In this document: positions 8,645 through 17,356 of the stretch, in pieces
How positions within the stretch are numbered: the first letter of the stretch is position 1
Layout: each line of letters opens with the position of its first letter
Origin: Neobacillus cucumis
GTDB taxonomy: Bacteria > Bacillota > Bacilli > Bacillales_B > DSM-18226
Assembly (NCBI RefSeq): GCF_023715505.1
Contig: NZ_JAMBOH010000008.1
Location: 172,340 to 236,339, forward strand
Length of the DNA: 64,000 nt
Direction: 5' to 3'
Notes under the pieces: model-generated
Told to the model about the DNA's origin: nothing
The model's database searches: none
Seen by the model: the letters and a program-made list of their open reading frames with translations, nothing else
Program-made: the position numbers and the translations under genes

Positions 8645-9643
8645 TTATTTCTTTTCCGAAACGGATTTTCTTATGACTAACTCTGTTTCAATAAAAATCT
8701 TTTCACCCTTCATGTCTTGATTTTCAATAGCCTCTAAGATCTTTTCTGCCCCGTGTCTGCTGATCTTTTCAATCGGTTTTTTTACGGTTGTCAATGAAGG
8801 GTTTGTATATCGCGCGACTTGAATATCATCAAAGCCGATTACCGATATATCTTTTGGTACATTTAACCCTTTTGCAAAAGCTGCATTGATTGCCCCAACT
8901 GCCATATCATCATTAGAACAAAAGACAGCAGTAGGCGGATTCTCTAGGGCCAGCAATTTTTCCATCGCCTTATATCCACTTTCCATATCATAATTTCCGT
9001 TAACAATGTATTCATTGCAAATGGGAATCTGCTCATCAATCAATGCTTTTAAATATCCTTCTCTCCGCTCTAATGAGGATTTAAATCCCTTAATTCCTTC
9101 AATAACTGCAATATCCTTGTGGCCTTTTTCAATGAGATACTTTACTGCATGGCACGAGCCTTCCCGATCGTTAGATAAAATATTTATTATAGATTGATCG
9201 TTGACCTCTCTATTAATGACCACAATAGGTATTTTTTGATTAAGCACATGATAGATAAATGCATTATCCACTTCGCTTTGGCTCATTAAGATAATCCCAT
9301 CGAATCTTTTTTGATGAATCGATGAAAAGTCATGATAATCATCTATACCTCTGACAAATAAATTATAATTCCCACTAATCACACTATTAACACCTTTTAC
9401 GGTGTCGGCAAAAAAACTGGGTGATGTACCATTTGAGATACTTGTAAAGAAAAGACCAATGGTATAAGACTTTTGCATGACTAGGCTTTTTGCATTAAAG
9501 TTAGGAATATAGTTTAGCTGAGCGGCAATTGCCTGTATCTTTTTTTTGGTTCCTGGCTTTATAAGCGGACTGTCATTTAATGCACGGGAGACTGTCGTAT
9601 GGGAAACATTTGCCAGTTTTGCTATATCTTTAATTGTAACCAT
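8645..9643 (-). CDS. LacI/GalR-family transcriptional regulator
   Basis: 332 residues. The N-terminal LacI helix-turn-helix (about 2-50, TIKDIAKLANVSHTTVSRAL) is followed by a periplasmic-binding-protein-like sensor domain (about 60-328) with CSNDDMAVGA and ISVIGFDDIQ signatures. The family senses sugars or their phosphates. It has no adjacent enzyme or transporter of its own, so the target is unknown. A 16-base palindrome matching CcpA/LacI-type sites lies about 150 bases upstream. Confidence 0.88.
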   Translation of the reverse strand: MVTIKDIAKLANVSHTTVSRALNDSPLIKPGTKKKIQAIAAQLNYIPNFNAKSLVMQKSYTIGLFFTSISNGTSPSFFADTVKGVNSVISGNYNLFVRGIDDYHDFSSIHQKRFDGIILMSQSEVDNAFIYHVLNQKIPIVVINREVNDQSIINILSNDREGSCHAVKYLIEKGHKDIAVIEGIKGFKSSLERREGYLKALIDEQIPICNEYIVNGNYDMESGYKAMEKLLALENPPTAVFCSNDDMAVGAINAAFAKGLNVPKDISVIGFDDIQVARYTNPSLTTVKKPIEKISRHGAEKILEAIENQDMKGEKIFIETELVIRKSVSEKK

Positions 9644-9790
9644 TTTCCTTCACCCTTTATTTAACCTTCCTCTTCTAATTTTACCAAGAGTTCATCGATT
9701 GAATACTATTATAACCATCAACTGTTTGTCTTTAAGAATAGGATCACATTACATTTAACTGCTTTTCTAATATTTGTTATTTATATATGA

Positions 9791-9806
9791 ATGTTAACGT
9801 AAACAT
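9791..9806. promoter_or_regulatory. cre-like / LacI-family operator
   Basis: ATGTTAACGTAAACAT fits the relaxed cre pattern WTGNNARCGNWWWCAW at every position and is palindromic except for one pair. It could bind CcpA or the LacI regulator encoded just downstream on the minus strand (autoregulation). Confidence 0.55.
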
Positions 9807-9872
9807 TTACTGCTTTTAGCATACATTGCAAAAAAAATTCTTTCAATTGCCTTTCAGAGTTTATTTAAGCAT

Positions 9873-10283
9873 TTATTTGATTTTCCCTATCGATATATTA
9901 ACTCTATAGTTAGCATATTTGAGTATTTCATCAAGTGTACTATTTAAAGCTAATTGGTCGGAAATACTTGCTTTAATAATATAGCAGCCCTCACCACTTA
10001 TACGGTGAACTTCTTTTATATCTGGATTTCCTTTTAGGTATTGTTGAAATTCATGGTGATGATTTGATTTTAAAAAAACCGTTATAAATGCTTGAATACT
10101 TTTTCCTAACTTTAATTCATTAACAGCAATGGTGTATTGCTCAATAATCCCCTCATCTTCCATCCGGCGAATTCTATTGCCCACTGCCTGGCCTGTCATA
10201 TGGATTAATTCTCCGATTTCCTTCCAAGGTTTACGGGAGTTTTCTTTTAATAAACTAAGAATTTTGAAGTCTATTTCATCCAT
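9873..10283 (-). CDS. Lrp/AsnC-family transcriptional regulator
   Basis: 136 residues. An N-terminal Lrp-type helix-turn-helix (about 3-55, DEIDFKILSLLKENSRKPW) is followed by a RAM/AsnC ligand domain with a Gly-containing HRISGEGCY turn. Members respond to amino acids. GAGGGGAG precedes the ATG by eight bases. It is divergent from a metallo-beta-lactamase-fold gene across about 190 bases, so that gene is the obvious candidate target. Confidence 0.88.
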   Translation of the reverse strand: MDEIDFKILSLLKENSRKPWKEIGELIHMTGQAVGNRIRRMEDEGIIEQYTIAVNELKLGKSIQAFITVFLKSNHHHEFQQYLKGNPDIKEVHRISGEGCYIIKASISDQLALNSTLDEILKYANYRVNISIGKIK

Positions 10284-10472
10284 ACCGATTCTCCCCTCAA
10301 AAAACAGTAAATGACTTTTAATTCTATTGTATATGAGTAAAAGCAGGATTAGTTATAAATTTCTTTCACGATGAAACAAAAGTGCAGAGATCTTTTTCGC
10401 AAGATACTGTTAGTAAAAATGTGGGAATAATACAATAATGTGGAGAGCAAACTCACGAGGGGAGAAAAATCT

Positions 10473-11231
10473 ATGCAGATTCAATTAATACGCCATGCAA
10501 CACATCTTATAACGTATAAGGGGCTAAAATTCCTTTTAGACCCTATGTTTAGCGCGCAGGGAACACTTGCGCCGGTTCCTAATGCCCCTAATCAGCACTT
10601 AAATAATCCTTTGTCTTCATTACCGGTCGAACTTAAGAGACTAGTAGATATTGATGCTATTATTGTTACACACTCGCACCGTGATCATTTTGATGATCGG
10701 GCTATTTCAAGTTTACCTAAGAATTTACCTCTATTTTGTCAACCTGAAGATGAGCAATTAATAAAAGATAAAGGTTTTGAGCATGTCATAGCAATAAGTA
10801 AGGAATTTGTCTGGCAGGGAGTCAAACTAATCCGAACAGAAGGAAGGCACGGCCATGGTCGACTTGCAGAAGCTATGGGACCTGTTTCGGGATTTATTCT
10901 AAAGTCAAAGGATGAGCCAACCTTATATATAATTGGAGATAGCGTGTGGTACGCAGATATAGAGCATACGTTTAAACATTTTTCCCCTGATGCGGCAATC
11001 GTTTTTGCGGGCGAAGCACGTTTCTTAGAAGGCCTGCCGATCACAATGGGAATTGCCGATATTGAAAATATAAGAAAAACTTCACCGCAAACGAAACTAA
11101 TCATTTCTCATATGGAATCATGGAATCACTGCTTATTAAAACGGGAGGAAGTTAGGGAGTATATAAGGGAGAACCAATTAGACATTAATATTTCAGTACC
11201 AGAAGATGGGGAAATTGTTAGAATTGGGTAA
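10473..11231 (+). CDS. Metallo-beta-lactamase-fold hydrolase
   Basis: 252 residues from the ATG at 10473, chosen over an upstream ATG because GAGGGGAG lies eight bases before it. THSHRDHFDD is the HxHxDH metal motif, GRHGHG supplies another His, and IIGDSVWY supplies the bridging Asp. It resembles the UlaG-like/YwrC-adjacent group of cytoplasmic metal-dependent hydrolases. Substrate unknown. It is divergent from the Lrp-type regulator. Confidence 0.8.
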   Translation: MQIQLIRHATHLITYKGLKFLLDPMFSAQGTLAPVPNAPNQHLNNPLSSLPVELKRLVDIDAIIVTHSHRDHFDDRAISSLPKNLPLFCQPEDEQLIKDKGFEHVIAISKEFVWQGVKLIRTEGRHGHGRLAEAMGPVSGFILKSKDEPTLYIIGDSVWYADIEHTFKHFSPDAAIVFAGEARFLEGLPITMGIADIENIRKTSPQTKLIISHMESWNHCLLKREEVREYIRENQLDINISVPEDGEIVRIG

Positions 11232-11589
11232 AAATATTGAAACTTGGGGTGAATGATGTTTGTTTCGTCTTGTCAGACTTATTAATTTGTCCTTCACCCT
11301 TTATGAACGACAATTCCATTTGAAGAACCAGCAAAATGCTTTTCATCCGCCCTATGAAGAACAAATTCTTTTTGGATAATCAACCAAACGTCCTTCATTT
11401 TGACATATAGTAGAGTAATTATAGTTTATTCATAAACCTGTTTTTAGACTATTCATTTGTTTCAGAAATATTATTGCAATATAAATGCCACGGATGTAAA
11501 CGATTTAACATCTCCCTGTTCTTTGTCTCAGAAATATCTATGTTACTATTATGGAAAATTAGCAACCATAGAACATGGGGGGAAAAAGA
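11232..11589. other. Intergenic region upstream of the yocH-like gene
   Basis: No gene seen in about 360 bases. A GGGTGAA/TTCACCC inverted repeat with a wide loop (11247-11299) may end the preceding gene weakly. ATGTAAACGATTTAACAT near 11493 is a near-palindrome of unknown meaning. The right end holds the promoter described separately. Confidence 0.5.
11523..11557 (+). promoter_or_regulatory. Promoter and possible WalR box of the yocH-like gene
   Basis: TTGTCT (-35), an 18-base spacer and TATTAT (-10). TGTTAC-TATTA-TGGAAA at 11541-11557 is one mismatch from the WalR consensus TGTWAH-N5-TGTWAH. yocH is a known WalR target in B. subtilis, but here the box overlaps the -10, which is an odd place for activation. 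Confidence 0.4.
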
Positions 11590-12342
11590 ATGCTTAAAAA
11601 AGTGATAACAATTTTAGCAGTTGCTATACTCTCAGTAACTGTAAGTGCTAATATACAAGCTGCAACCATTACAGTACAACAAGGTGATACCCTTTGGGAC
11701 CTCTCGCGTGAGAATAATACATCTTTAGAAAATATCCAAAAGTGGAATCGTCTTACTACGGACCTTATACATCCCGGAGATACTCTAACCATTTCACCGG
11801 AAAAACAATATACTGTTAAACAAGGTGACACACTATGGGATATATCCATGGATAATCAGATAACTGTTTCGCAACTTAAAGAGTGGAACGAATTACATAC
11901 CGATCTCATCCATCCTGGTTTAAATCTACTTATCTTTGATGGTTTAAATAATACTAGTAATACTGTAACTGAAAAACAGGCTAAGCCTGCCGCACAAGCA
12001 CATAAGGAAAATGCACCTGCAGTATCAGCTACATCAACAAATAATACGAGTTCAAAAGAAATTACAGTGAAAGCAACTGCCTATACTGCTTCGTGTGAGG
12101 GCTGTTCTGGTACTACAGCTACCGGAATTGACCTTAAAGCAAACCCAAATGAAAAGGTCATCGCAGTTGATCCATCTGTTATACCACTTGGCAGTAAAGT
12201 TCATGTAGAAGGCTACGGTGAAGCAATCGCTGGAGATACTGGTGGAGCCATTAAAGGAAATCGAATTGATATCTTTATCCCTTCTGAGCATGATGCAATC
12301 AATTTTGGAGTAAAACAAGTAAAGGTAACAATATTAAACTAG
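11590..12342 (+). CDS. yocH: YocH-like cell-wall hydrolase: two LysM and a 3D domain
   Basis: 250 residues. A signal peptide (about 1-24, ending near IQA) precedes two LysM peptidoglycan-binding repeats, each with QGDTLWD (about 26-70 and 72-115). A low-complexity linker then leads to a C-terminal 3D domain (about 160-250) with the aspartates of DPSVIPLGS, AGDTGGAIKG and NRIDIF. This is the YocH layout, a secreted putative muramidase induced by WalR. The ATG at 11590 follows GGGGGG and begins the signal peptide. Confidence 0.88.
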   Translation: MLKKVITILAVAILSVTVSANIQAATITVQQGDTLWDLSRENNTSLENIQKWNRLTTDLIHPGDTLTISPEKQYTVKQGDTLWDISMDNQITVSQLKEWNELHTDLIHPGLNLLIFDGLNNTSNTVTEKQAKPAAQAHKENAPAVSATSTNNTSSKEITVKATAYTASCEGCSGTTATGIDLKANPNEKVIAVDPSVIPLGSKVHVEGYGEAIAGDTGGAIKGNRIDIFIPSEHDAINFGVKQVKVTILN

Positions 12343-12381
12343 CGTGCTAAAAGACCGTCCTATCATGAGGTCCTAATACGT

Positions 12382-12431
12382 AAAAAACCCTGCACCTCCT
12401 TATATGTACCAAGGGGCTGCAGGGTTTTTTT
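12382..12431 (+). terminator. Terminator after the yocH-like gene
   Basis: AAAAAACCCTGCA pairs with TGCAGGGTTTTTT, with an inner CCTT/AAGG stem. A strong bidirectional-looking hairpin between convergent genes. Confidence 0.88.
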
Positions 12432-12502
12432 GAAGGGACATTTTGAGTTACACCATTTATACCTTTTCACAAATTCACTTTTAATTTCATTGCTCAAAAC
12501 CA

Positions 12503-13396
12503 TCAATTTTGCTTTAAAGTATTTATAACCAATGTCTCAACAAAATTCACAAAAGCCTTCACGACATTCCATTCCAAGGACTCCTTATGGTAATACATCC
12601 ATGTTCTACGTAATATAGGATCTCCTTTTTGGTCCGTTAAAACTATTTTATTTAAATCATCTATATTATTAAGAATACGGCTGGACAAGAAGCCATGGCC
12701 TAATCCTTTTATAACCATTTCCTTACAAGTATCAACCTGGTCCACTTCTATACTGATAAAAGGCGGCTGTGAAAAGTTTTCGGCCCACCAATTATCAATT
12801 AACGATTTTAATAAATAATCTCCGTTATAGTCGATTCTAGGCAGATTGGGCAAATCAATGATATCAAACTCATCCCTCGACGTAACAGAAACTGTTTCTT
12901 CAAATAATAAATGTTTCTTCAGACCTCTACAGCTATAGTCGCCGCGCACAAAGCCGATATGAACATCCTTATTATGTATAAGTTTCGTTACATCTTTACT
13001 CCAACCTGTAATCACTTTAAATTCCACATAAGGATACTGGCTTTTAAATAATTTCAAAATATTGGGCAGTTCATAATTCGCAAAAAAGTTGGATACACCC
13101 AATTTCAATGTTCCTACAACTTCATTACCTGCGTTATAGTTCATATTTCTAACATGTTCTTTTATTTTGTTATATTGAGTAAGGATATCGTCGGCACACT
13201 GAACAAGATATTCTCCCTGTGGGGTAAAATGCACTCCTCTACTTTCACGCGTTACTATTTTGACACCTAATTCTTCCTGCATGTGCTTTAAACGGTTCGT
13301 TAATGCAGGTTGGGTAATAAACAAAAGCCGTGCTGCTTTTGTTAGGTTCTTCTGACTATAGAGGACCTTCAGTATTTCCCAATCACGGTAATCCAT
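12503..13396 (-). CDS. LysR-family transcriptional regulator
   Basis: 297 residues from the ATG at 13396. The open frame extends 15 codons further, but GGGTGA lies just before this ATG and MDYRDWEILK is a usual LysR beginning. The N-terminal helix-turn-helix (about 1-60, NLTKAARLLFITQPALTNRL) is followed by a substrate-binding domain (about 90-290). The effector is unknown. The nearest divergent gene encodes a 50-residue protein, and a dyad at 13480-13509 lies between them. Confidence 0.87.
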   Translation of the reverse strand: MDYRDWEILKVLYSQKNLTKAARLLFITQPALTNRLKHMQEELGVKIVTRESRGVHFTPQGEYLVQCADDILTQYNKIKEHVRNMNYNAGNEVVGTLKLGVSNFFANYELPNILKLFKSQYPYVEFKVITGWSKDVTKLIHNKDVHIGFVRGDYSCRGLKKHLLFEETVSVTSRDEFDIIDLPNLPRIDYNGDYLLKSLIDNWWAENFSQPPFISIEVDQVDTCKEMVIKGLGHGFLSSRILNNIDDLNKIVLTDQKGDPILRRTWMYYHKESLEWNVVKAFVNFVETLVINTLKQN

Positions 13397-13479
13397 CATC
13401 TTCACCCAAATTCTTCCATATAAAAATTTTTTATATGTCATTATAATTTTTTAGCATTTTATATATTTCCACTATTGCA

Positions 13480-13509
13480 TTATCATTAATCCGTAGCAAT
13501 TAATAATTA
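13480..13509. promoter_or_regulatory. Dyad in the lysR-type intergenic region, candidate operator
   Basis: TTATCATTAAT and ATTAATAATTA are inverted repeats (9 of 11 pairs) around eight bases. The position between the LysR gene and its divergent neighbour, and the T-rich/A-rich arms, suit a LysR-type box, but the sequence is AT-rich and could arise by chance. Confidence 0.35.
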
Positions 13510-13648
13510 CTTCTTCAATCCCTGGATTGCAACTTCATTAAAGCTAAATCATCTTTAAGGTTAAACACAGCATATGTCATCTTTAGCCATAATTATTGAT
13601 ATCCTGTTTGCAGGACAGAAAAAACGTATAAAAATAGGAGGAAATTTT

Positions 13649-13801
13649 ATGTGGATTATAACTCGTTATTTAGATTCAAACATCTCCCTGTTTGAATTCG
13701 AAACTGAAGAAGAAGCAAGAGAGGCTCTCAAAAACATGAAGGGCTGTAACATTCTCTCTGAAGTTGTATATTTTAATGATCCTTGTTTTCAAGTAGCTTA
13801 A
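13649..13801 (+). CDS. Small protein of unknown function (50 residues)
   Basis: A short ORF preceded by ATAGGAGG seven bases before its ATG, one of the best ribosome sites in the window, and followed by a strong terminator. The sequence begins MWIITRYLDS, has an acidic helix (FETEEEAREALKNMKG) and ends with two Cys residues near VVYFNDPCFQV. There is no signal peptide or membrane segment, so it is probably cytoplasmic. I do not recognise a characterised family. The divergent LysR-type gene may control it. Confidence 0.7.
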   Translation: MWIITRYLDSNISLFEFETEEEAREALKNMKGCNILSEVVYFNDPCFQVA

Positions 13802-13901
13802 AATATTTTCATTTCTAAGGTAGAATTGAAGATTGAAATCCAAAGTTTCCGGTTACTAGGTGATTCCCTTAAGGGGGCTGTCAAGTGCCTTTGTTTATAT
13901 T

Positions 13902-13935
13902 GAAATAAGAGCCTAACTTAGGCTCTTATTTTTTA
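13902..13935 (+). terminator. Terminator after the 50-residue protein gene
   Basis: AAATAAGAGCCTAA pairs almost perfectly with TTAGGCTCTTATTT, followed by T's. It is likely to stop transcription from both sides. Confidence 0.88.
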
Positions 13936-14039
13936 ATACTTTGCTAGAATTTTATTGGAAGTATTACTGGAATTTTTATTCCTCCATGAAATGAGGAAAT
14001 TCCTCTTGAACTTGTACATCTTTCCAGTAGTATAAATCC

Positions 14040-14396
14040 TCAGGGATTTTCTCTAACTACTATCAAACATCCTTTTACGACTATCTTTCCTCCACATTTT
14101 CCTTCTACTCTTATTTTATTCTCCACTCGTTTGATAGTCAGTGTTACCAGATTTCCCACATAAATAGGGGAGATAAAGGTAAATTCATACTGGCTTAACA
14201 ACTCTTGAGGAATGAGAGATTCATTCGAAAGTACACTTAACACTTTGGCCACTGTTAACATTCCATGGGCAATTTTATTAGTGAATCCTTGTTGCTTTGC
14301 CGCCTCCATATCTAAATGAATTGGATTGTAATCACCAGAAATGACAGCATAATGTTCAACGTCCTTTTCGGTAATTTGAAAAGTAACCATATTCAT
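14040..14396 (-). CDS. MaoC-like (R)-specific hydratase/dehydratase, catalytic subunit
   Basis: 118 residues of the hot-dog fold. AVISGDYNPIHLDMEAA (17-33) matches the (R)-specific enoyl hydratase motif, with the catalytic pair D22 and H27. Such enzymes hydrate enoyl-CoA/ACP or dehydrate (3R)-hydroxyacyl thioesters. Its start overlaps the previous gene by four bases (ATGA). That gene encodes a related subunit lacking the His, so a heterodimer like mycobacterial HadAB is likely. It is the last gene of the bioY operon. Confidence 0.82.
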   Translation of the reverse strand: MNMVTFQITEKDVEHYAVISGDYNPIHLDMEAAKQQGFTNKIAHGMLTVAKVLSVLSNESLIPQELLSQYEFTFISPIYVGNLVTLTIKRVENKIRVEGKCGGKIVVKGCLIVVRENP

Positions 14397-14788
14397 GCCA
14401 AACCACCCAAAATCAAATCAGATATTCCTTCAAAACAAAGTTTTCCATCCCTATTATATAAATATAGAGTTTGTTTAATAACAGTAAGATTTTGACGTTG
14501 GAATTGATCTGTAACTTCAACTATCGCTCTATAGACCTCATCAATGTACATTCTCTTATGCTGGATACATTTCTGTTTTCGATGAATAATAGGATGTTGC
14601 AGCTCCCATGGGGAGGCAAGCCATTTATAAGCCATCATTGGCATGGTTGGATGAAGAGGGATCGTTTCGAAACCATAGTCTTTTGCCCTCTCCGAACTCT
14701 GATAAATAGGATTTCGATCACCAATCAATTGGACACATTGTTGCACATCTTCTTTATTAAAAATAATCTCATGTTCATTAGTTATCAT
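14393..14788 (-). CDS. MaoC-type N-terminal-like hot-dog subunit lacking the catalytic His
   Basis: 131 residues. LIGDRNPIYQSSERAKDYGF aligns with the hydratase motif of its neighbour but has Tyr29 where the catalytic His should be. It fits the MaoC_dehydrat_N / FAS1-like dehydratase type, the substrate-binding, non-catalytic half of two-chain dehydratases. It overlaps the thiolase gene before it and the catalytic subunit after it by four bases each, so all three should be made together. Confidence 0.75.
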   Translation of the reverse strand: MITNEHEIIFNKEDVQQCVQLIGDRNPIYQSSERAKDYGFETIPLHPTMPMMAYKWLASPWELQHPIIHRKQKCIQHKRMYIDEVYRAIVEVTDQFQRQNLTVIKQTLYLYNRDGKLCFEGISDLILGGLA

Positions 14789-15882
14789 GTTACCACCTCG
14801 AATAGAACTGCTACTCCGATTCCTCCACCACTCCCAATCGCCGCTAGTACATATTTGATATCCTTTCTTCTTTGTACTTCATAGAAAAGCCTCGTGATCA
14901 TGATACTTCCCGAAGCTCCATAAGGATGTCCTAGTGTTAAAGCTCCTCCGCTAACATTTAACTTGCTATAAGAAATAGAAAGTTCTTTTGTACAGGCAAC
15001 AATCTTAGAGGAGAAAGCTTCGTTTATTTCAATTAGGTCAATGTCCTCAATGGTTAACTGGTTCCTTTTTATTAAGGCTTGAATAGCCGGAATAGGGGAT
15101 TCTCCTGGATAATTCGGAAGTACACCTGAGACTTCACTATCCAAAAATCGTAAAATAGGCTGGAATCCATTATTTAATGCCATGTTTTCTTCCATGACAA
15201 GTACAGCTGAAGCCCCGTCATGTATCCCACAGCTGTTCGCTGCAGTAACTGTACCGTTCTTTTTAAATATAGGCTTCATCCTGTTTAAAAGTACTTCCAT
15301 CTTTCTTTTCCTAAAAAATTCTTCATCTCGGTAGAAATTTCCAATTCGAATGATCTCTTGATTAAAATATCCTTTTTCATAAGCTTCCCAGCTGCGTTTA
15401 TAACTTAATAGTGCATACTCATCCTGTATTTCCTTTGAAATAGCATATTTTTCAGCCACATATTCGGCTGCAACCCCCATATCTGGATCGCCAATTTTTT
15501 CAGGAGAAAATCTTGCTCTGGCTGGAAACGGAGAGGTACTCGTACTTTCTACACCACCAGCAATATAACAACGGCCAGCTCCGCCTTGGACAAAGTAACA
15601 TGCCATTCGAATCGCTTCTAATCCTGCACTACATTGACGGTCAATTGTGATTCCCGGTACAGAAAGAGGAAGTCCTGCTTCTAATGCAGCAACTCGAGCT
15701 ACATTTCCACCTGGTCCAACTACATTTCCCAAAATGATGTCTTCTATTTTTTCTTCCAATCCATTCGCTAAATGTTGGAGGATAGGAGCTGCAAGCTCAT
15801 GTGGCTGAATATCTCGTAAGATTCCACCCATTTTTCCAATCGGTGTTCGTTTCGCTTGGACAATTACTGCTCTTTTAATCAT
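14785..15882 (-). CDS. yhfS: Thiolase-family protein YhfS-like, second catalytic Cys missing
   Basis: 365 residues. The acyl-accepting Cys84 is in DRQCSAGLEA, NEAF is present, and H319 lies in GHPYGASGS. The C-terminal signature that should read CxGGGxG reads GSGGGIG, with Gly350 in place of the base Cys. Canonical thiolases need that Cys to form or break the C-C bond. The gene matches B. subtilis yhfS in neighbourhood (acyl-CoA ligase, BioY) and length. It overlaps the ligase gene by eight bases. Confidence 0.83.
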   Translation of the reverse strand: MIKRAVIVQAKRTPIGKMGGILRDIQPHELAAPILQHLANGLEEKIEDIILGNVVGPGGNVARVAALEAGLPLSVPGITIDRQCSAGLEAIRMACYFVQGGAGRCYIAGGVESTSTSPFPARARFSPEKIGDPDMGVAAEYVAEKYAISKEIQDEYALLSYKRSWEAYEKGYFNQEIIRIGNFYRDEEFFRKRKMEVLLNRMKPIFKKNGTVTAANSCGIHDGASAVLVMEENMALNNGFQPILRFLDSEVSGVLPNYPGESPIPAIQALIKRNQLTIEDIDLIEINEAFSSKIVACTKELSISYSKLNVSGGALTLGHPYGASGSIMITRLFYEVQRRKDIKYVLAAIGSGGGIGVAVLFEVVT

Positions 15883-17341
15883 TGACCACCTTTTTTTCCA
15901 TTCGTTTTATTAGCTCAGCACGAGCTATCTTGCCACTCGTTGTATATGGCATTTCAGATAGAAAAAACCACTTACGTGGAATTTTATAAGAAGATAAATG
16001 AGCCCTACAAAATCTTTTTAACTCTAATTGGCTGCTTTTTCCTTTCACTACTGCAGCAACAACCTGGCCCCAATACGAATCTGATAGGCCTATTACAGCA
16101 ACTTCTTCGACATCTGGATGTAAGGAAAGCACTTTTTCTATTTCTTCAGGAAAAATATTTATTCCTCCATATAAAATCATATTTTGTTCACGACCTACAA
16201 TATATAAAAAGCCATCTTCGTCCAAATATCCCATATCATGGACTGTGGCCCACCCCTCTTCATCTTGAATAGAATGTATAGTTCTGCCCTCATCATCAAA
16301 GTACCCATTTATCATCAATTTACTTCTTACATATATTTTTCCGGTCTCAGTTGGCTTTGCTAATTCTTGATCTGGACGCCGTATTTGTACCTCTACACCA
16401 TAACAAGGCTTTCCGACAGTTGTAGCCTTCTGAATACCTTCTCTATCAGGAAGTACAGTAATGAAACTCAATTCACTAGCCCCATAAAACTCGTACATAG
16501 TCATGTTAGGAATCATGTTACGGATTTCTAATTTCGATCTATCCGACCATTTTGCACCAGATGAAATCATTTTTATAGACTTATCGACTTGAATTCCTTC
16601 TTTCAAGAATGCTTCTACCATTGTCGGAACTACATAAATTGTTGTAATTGGAAAGGACTGTATCCATGATAGTCCTTCAATAGGAGAGAACTTATCTAAA
16701 AGAAAGACGGTTCCGCCTAAATACAAAACGCTAATGGCTCCGTACAGAAAATGAGAATGGGTTAAGGCACCAGAAATAAGAACTTGATCGGATTCATCTA
16801 ACCCAAAATCAAAACGATTGCAATCAAAGCTAGCCACCCACGAATCTTGGGAGCGAACAAATGCTTTTGGTTTTCCAGTCGTACCAGATGTAAATCCAAT
16901 GTAAAAAGGCTGATTTCCTTCCGTTTTCAATACAGTTGTAGGATCGAACTGAGAGATTTCCTGTAAACTATCATCCAAAGTCATTATATTAGGAATACTT
17001 TGTTCGATTTGAGAGTAAATTTCTCTAGTTGTGACAATGATAGAAGGATGTGAAAGTTTCACCCTTTTTTCCAATTCGGTTATCTTCCATTTCAAATCAT
17101 ATGGAACAGCAATCCAACCTGCCTTGGAGGCTCCTGCAAAGAGCTGTAAGAAAGGGATACCGTTCGGCAAAAGGATTCCTATTGTTTTATTTTCTGAATG
17201 AAGAGAATGAAGCCAGTTCGCTGTTTGATTGATTAATTCATACCATTCTTGATAACTGATTTGTTGATGATTCGTATGGATTGCGATTTTGTCTGGGGAT
17301 AATTTTGCAAAAGTCTTATATGATTCTGTAATATTTCCCAT
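15875..17341 (-). CDS. yhfT: Acyl-CoA synthetase (AMP-forming), YhfT-like
   Basis: 488 residues of the ANL superfamily. The P-loop-like FTSGTTGKPKAF (150-161), GASELSF, HDMGYLDEDGFLYIVGR and the C-terminal SGKIARAEL with the catalytic Lys are all present, so it should be active. It would activate a carboxylic acid to the CoA thioester; the acid is unknown. GAGGAG stands eight bases before the ATG. A terminator-like hairpin separates it from bioY. In B. subtilis yhfT belongs to the BirA-controlled yhfUST group. Confidence 0.87.
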   Translation of the reverse strand: MGNITESYKTFAKLSPDKIAIHTNHQQISYQEWYELINQTANWLHSLHSENKTIGILLPNGIPFLQLFAGASKAGWIAVPYDLKWKITELEKRVKLSHPSIIVTTREIYSQIEQSIPNIMTLDDSLQEISQFDPTTVLKTEGNQPFYIGFTSGTTGKPKAFVRSQDSWVASFDCNRFDFGLDESDQVLISGALTHSHFLYGAISVLYLGGTVFLLDKFSPIEGLSWIQSFPITTIYVVPTMVEAFLKEGIQVDKSIKMISSGAKWSDRSKLEIRNMIPNMTMYEFYGASELSFITVLPDREGIQKATTVGKPCYGVEVQIRRPDQELAKPTETGKIYVRSKLMINGYFDDEGRTIHSIQDEEGWATVHDMGYLDEDGFLYIVGREQNMILYGGINIFPEEIEKVLSLHPDVEEVAVIGLSDSYWGQVVAAVVKGKSSQLELKRFCRAHLSSYKIPRKWFFLSEMPYTTSGKIARAELIKRMEKKVVND

Positions 17342-17356
17342 GATATATCTCCTCTA

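Noticed and set aside
11493..11510. ATGTAAACGATTTAACAT as a WalR box or cre
   Set aside because: The halves are inverted and not direct repeats as WalR needs, and the spacing is two bases too long for cre.
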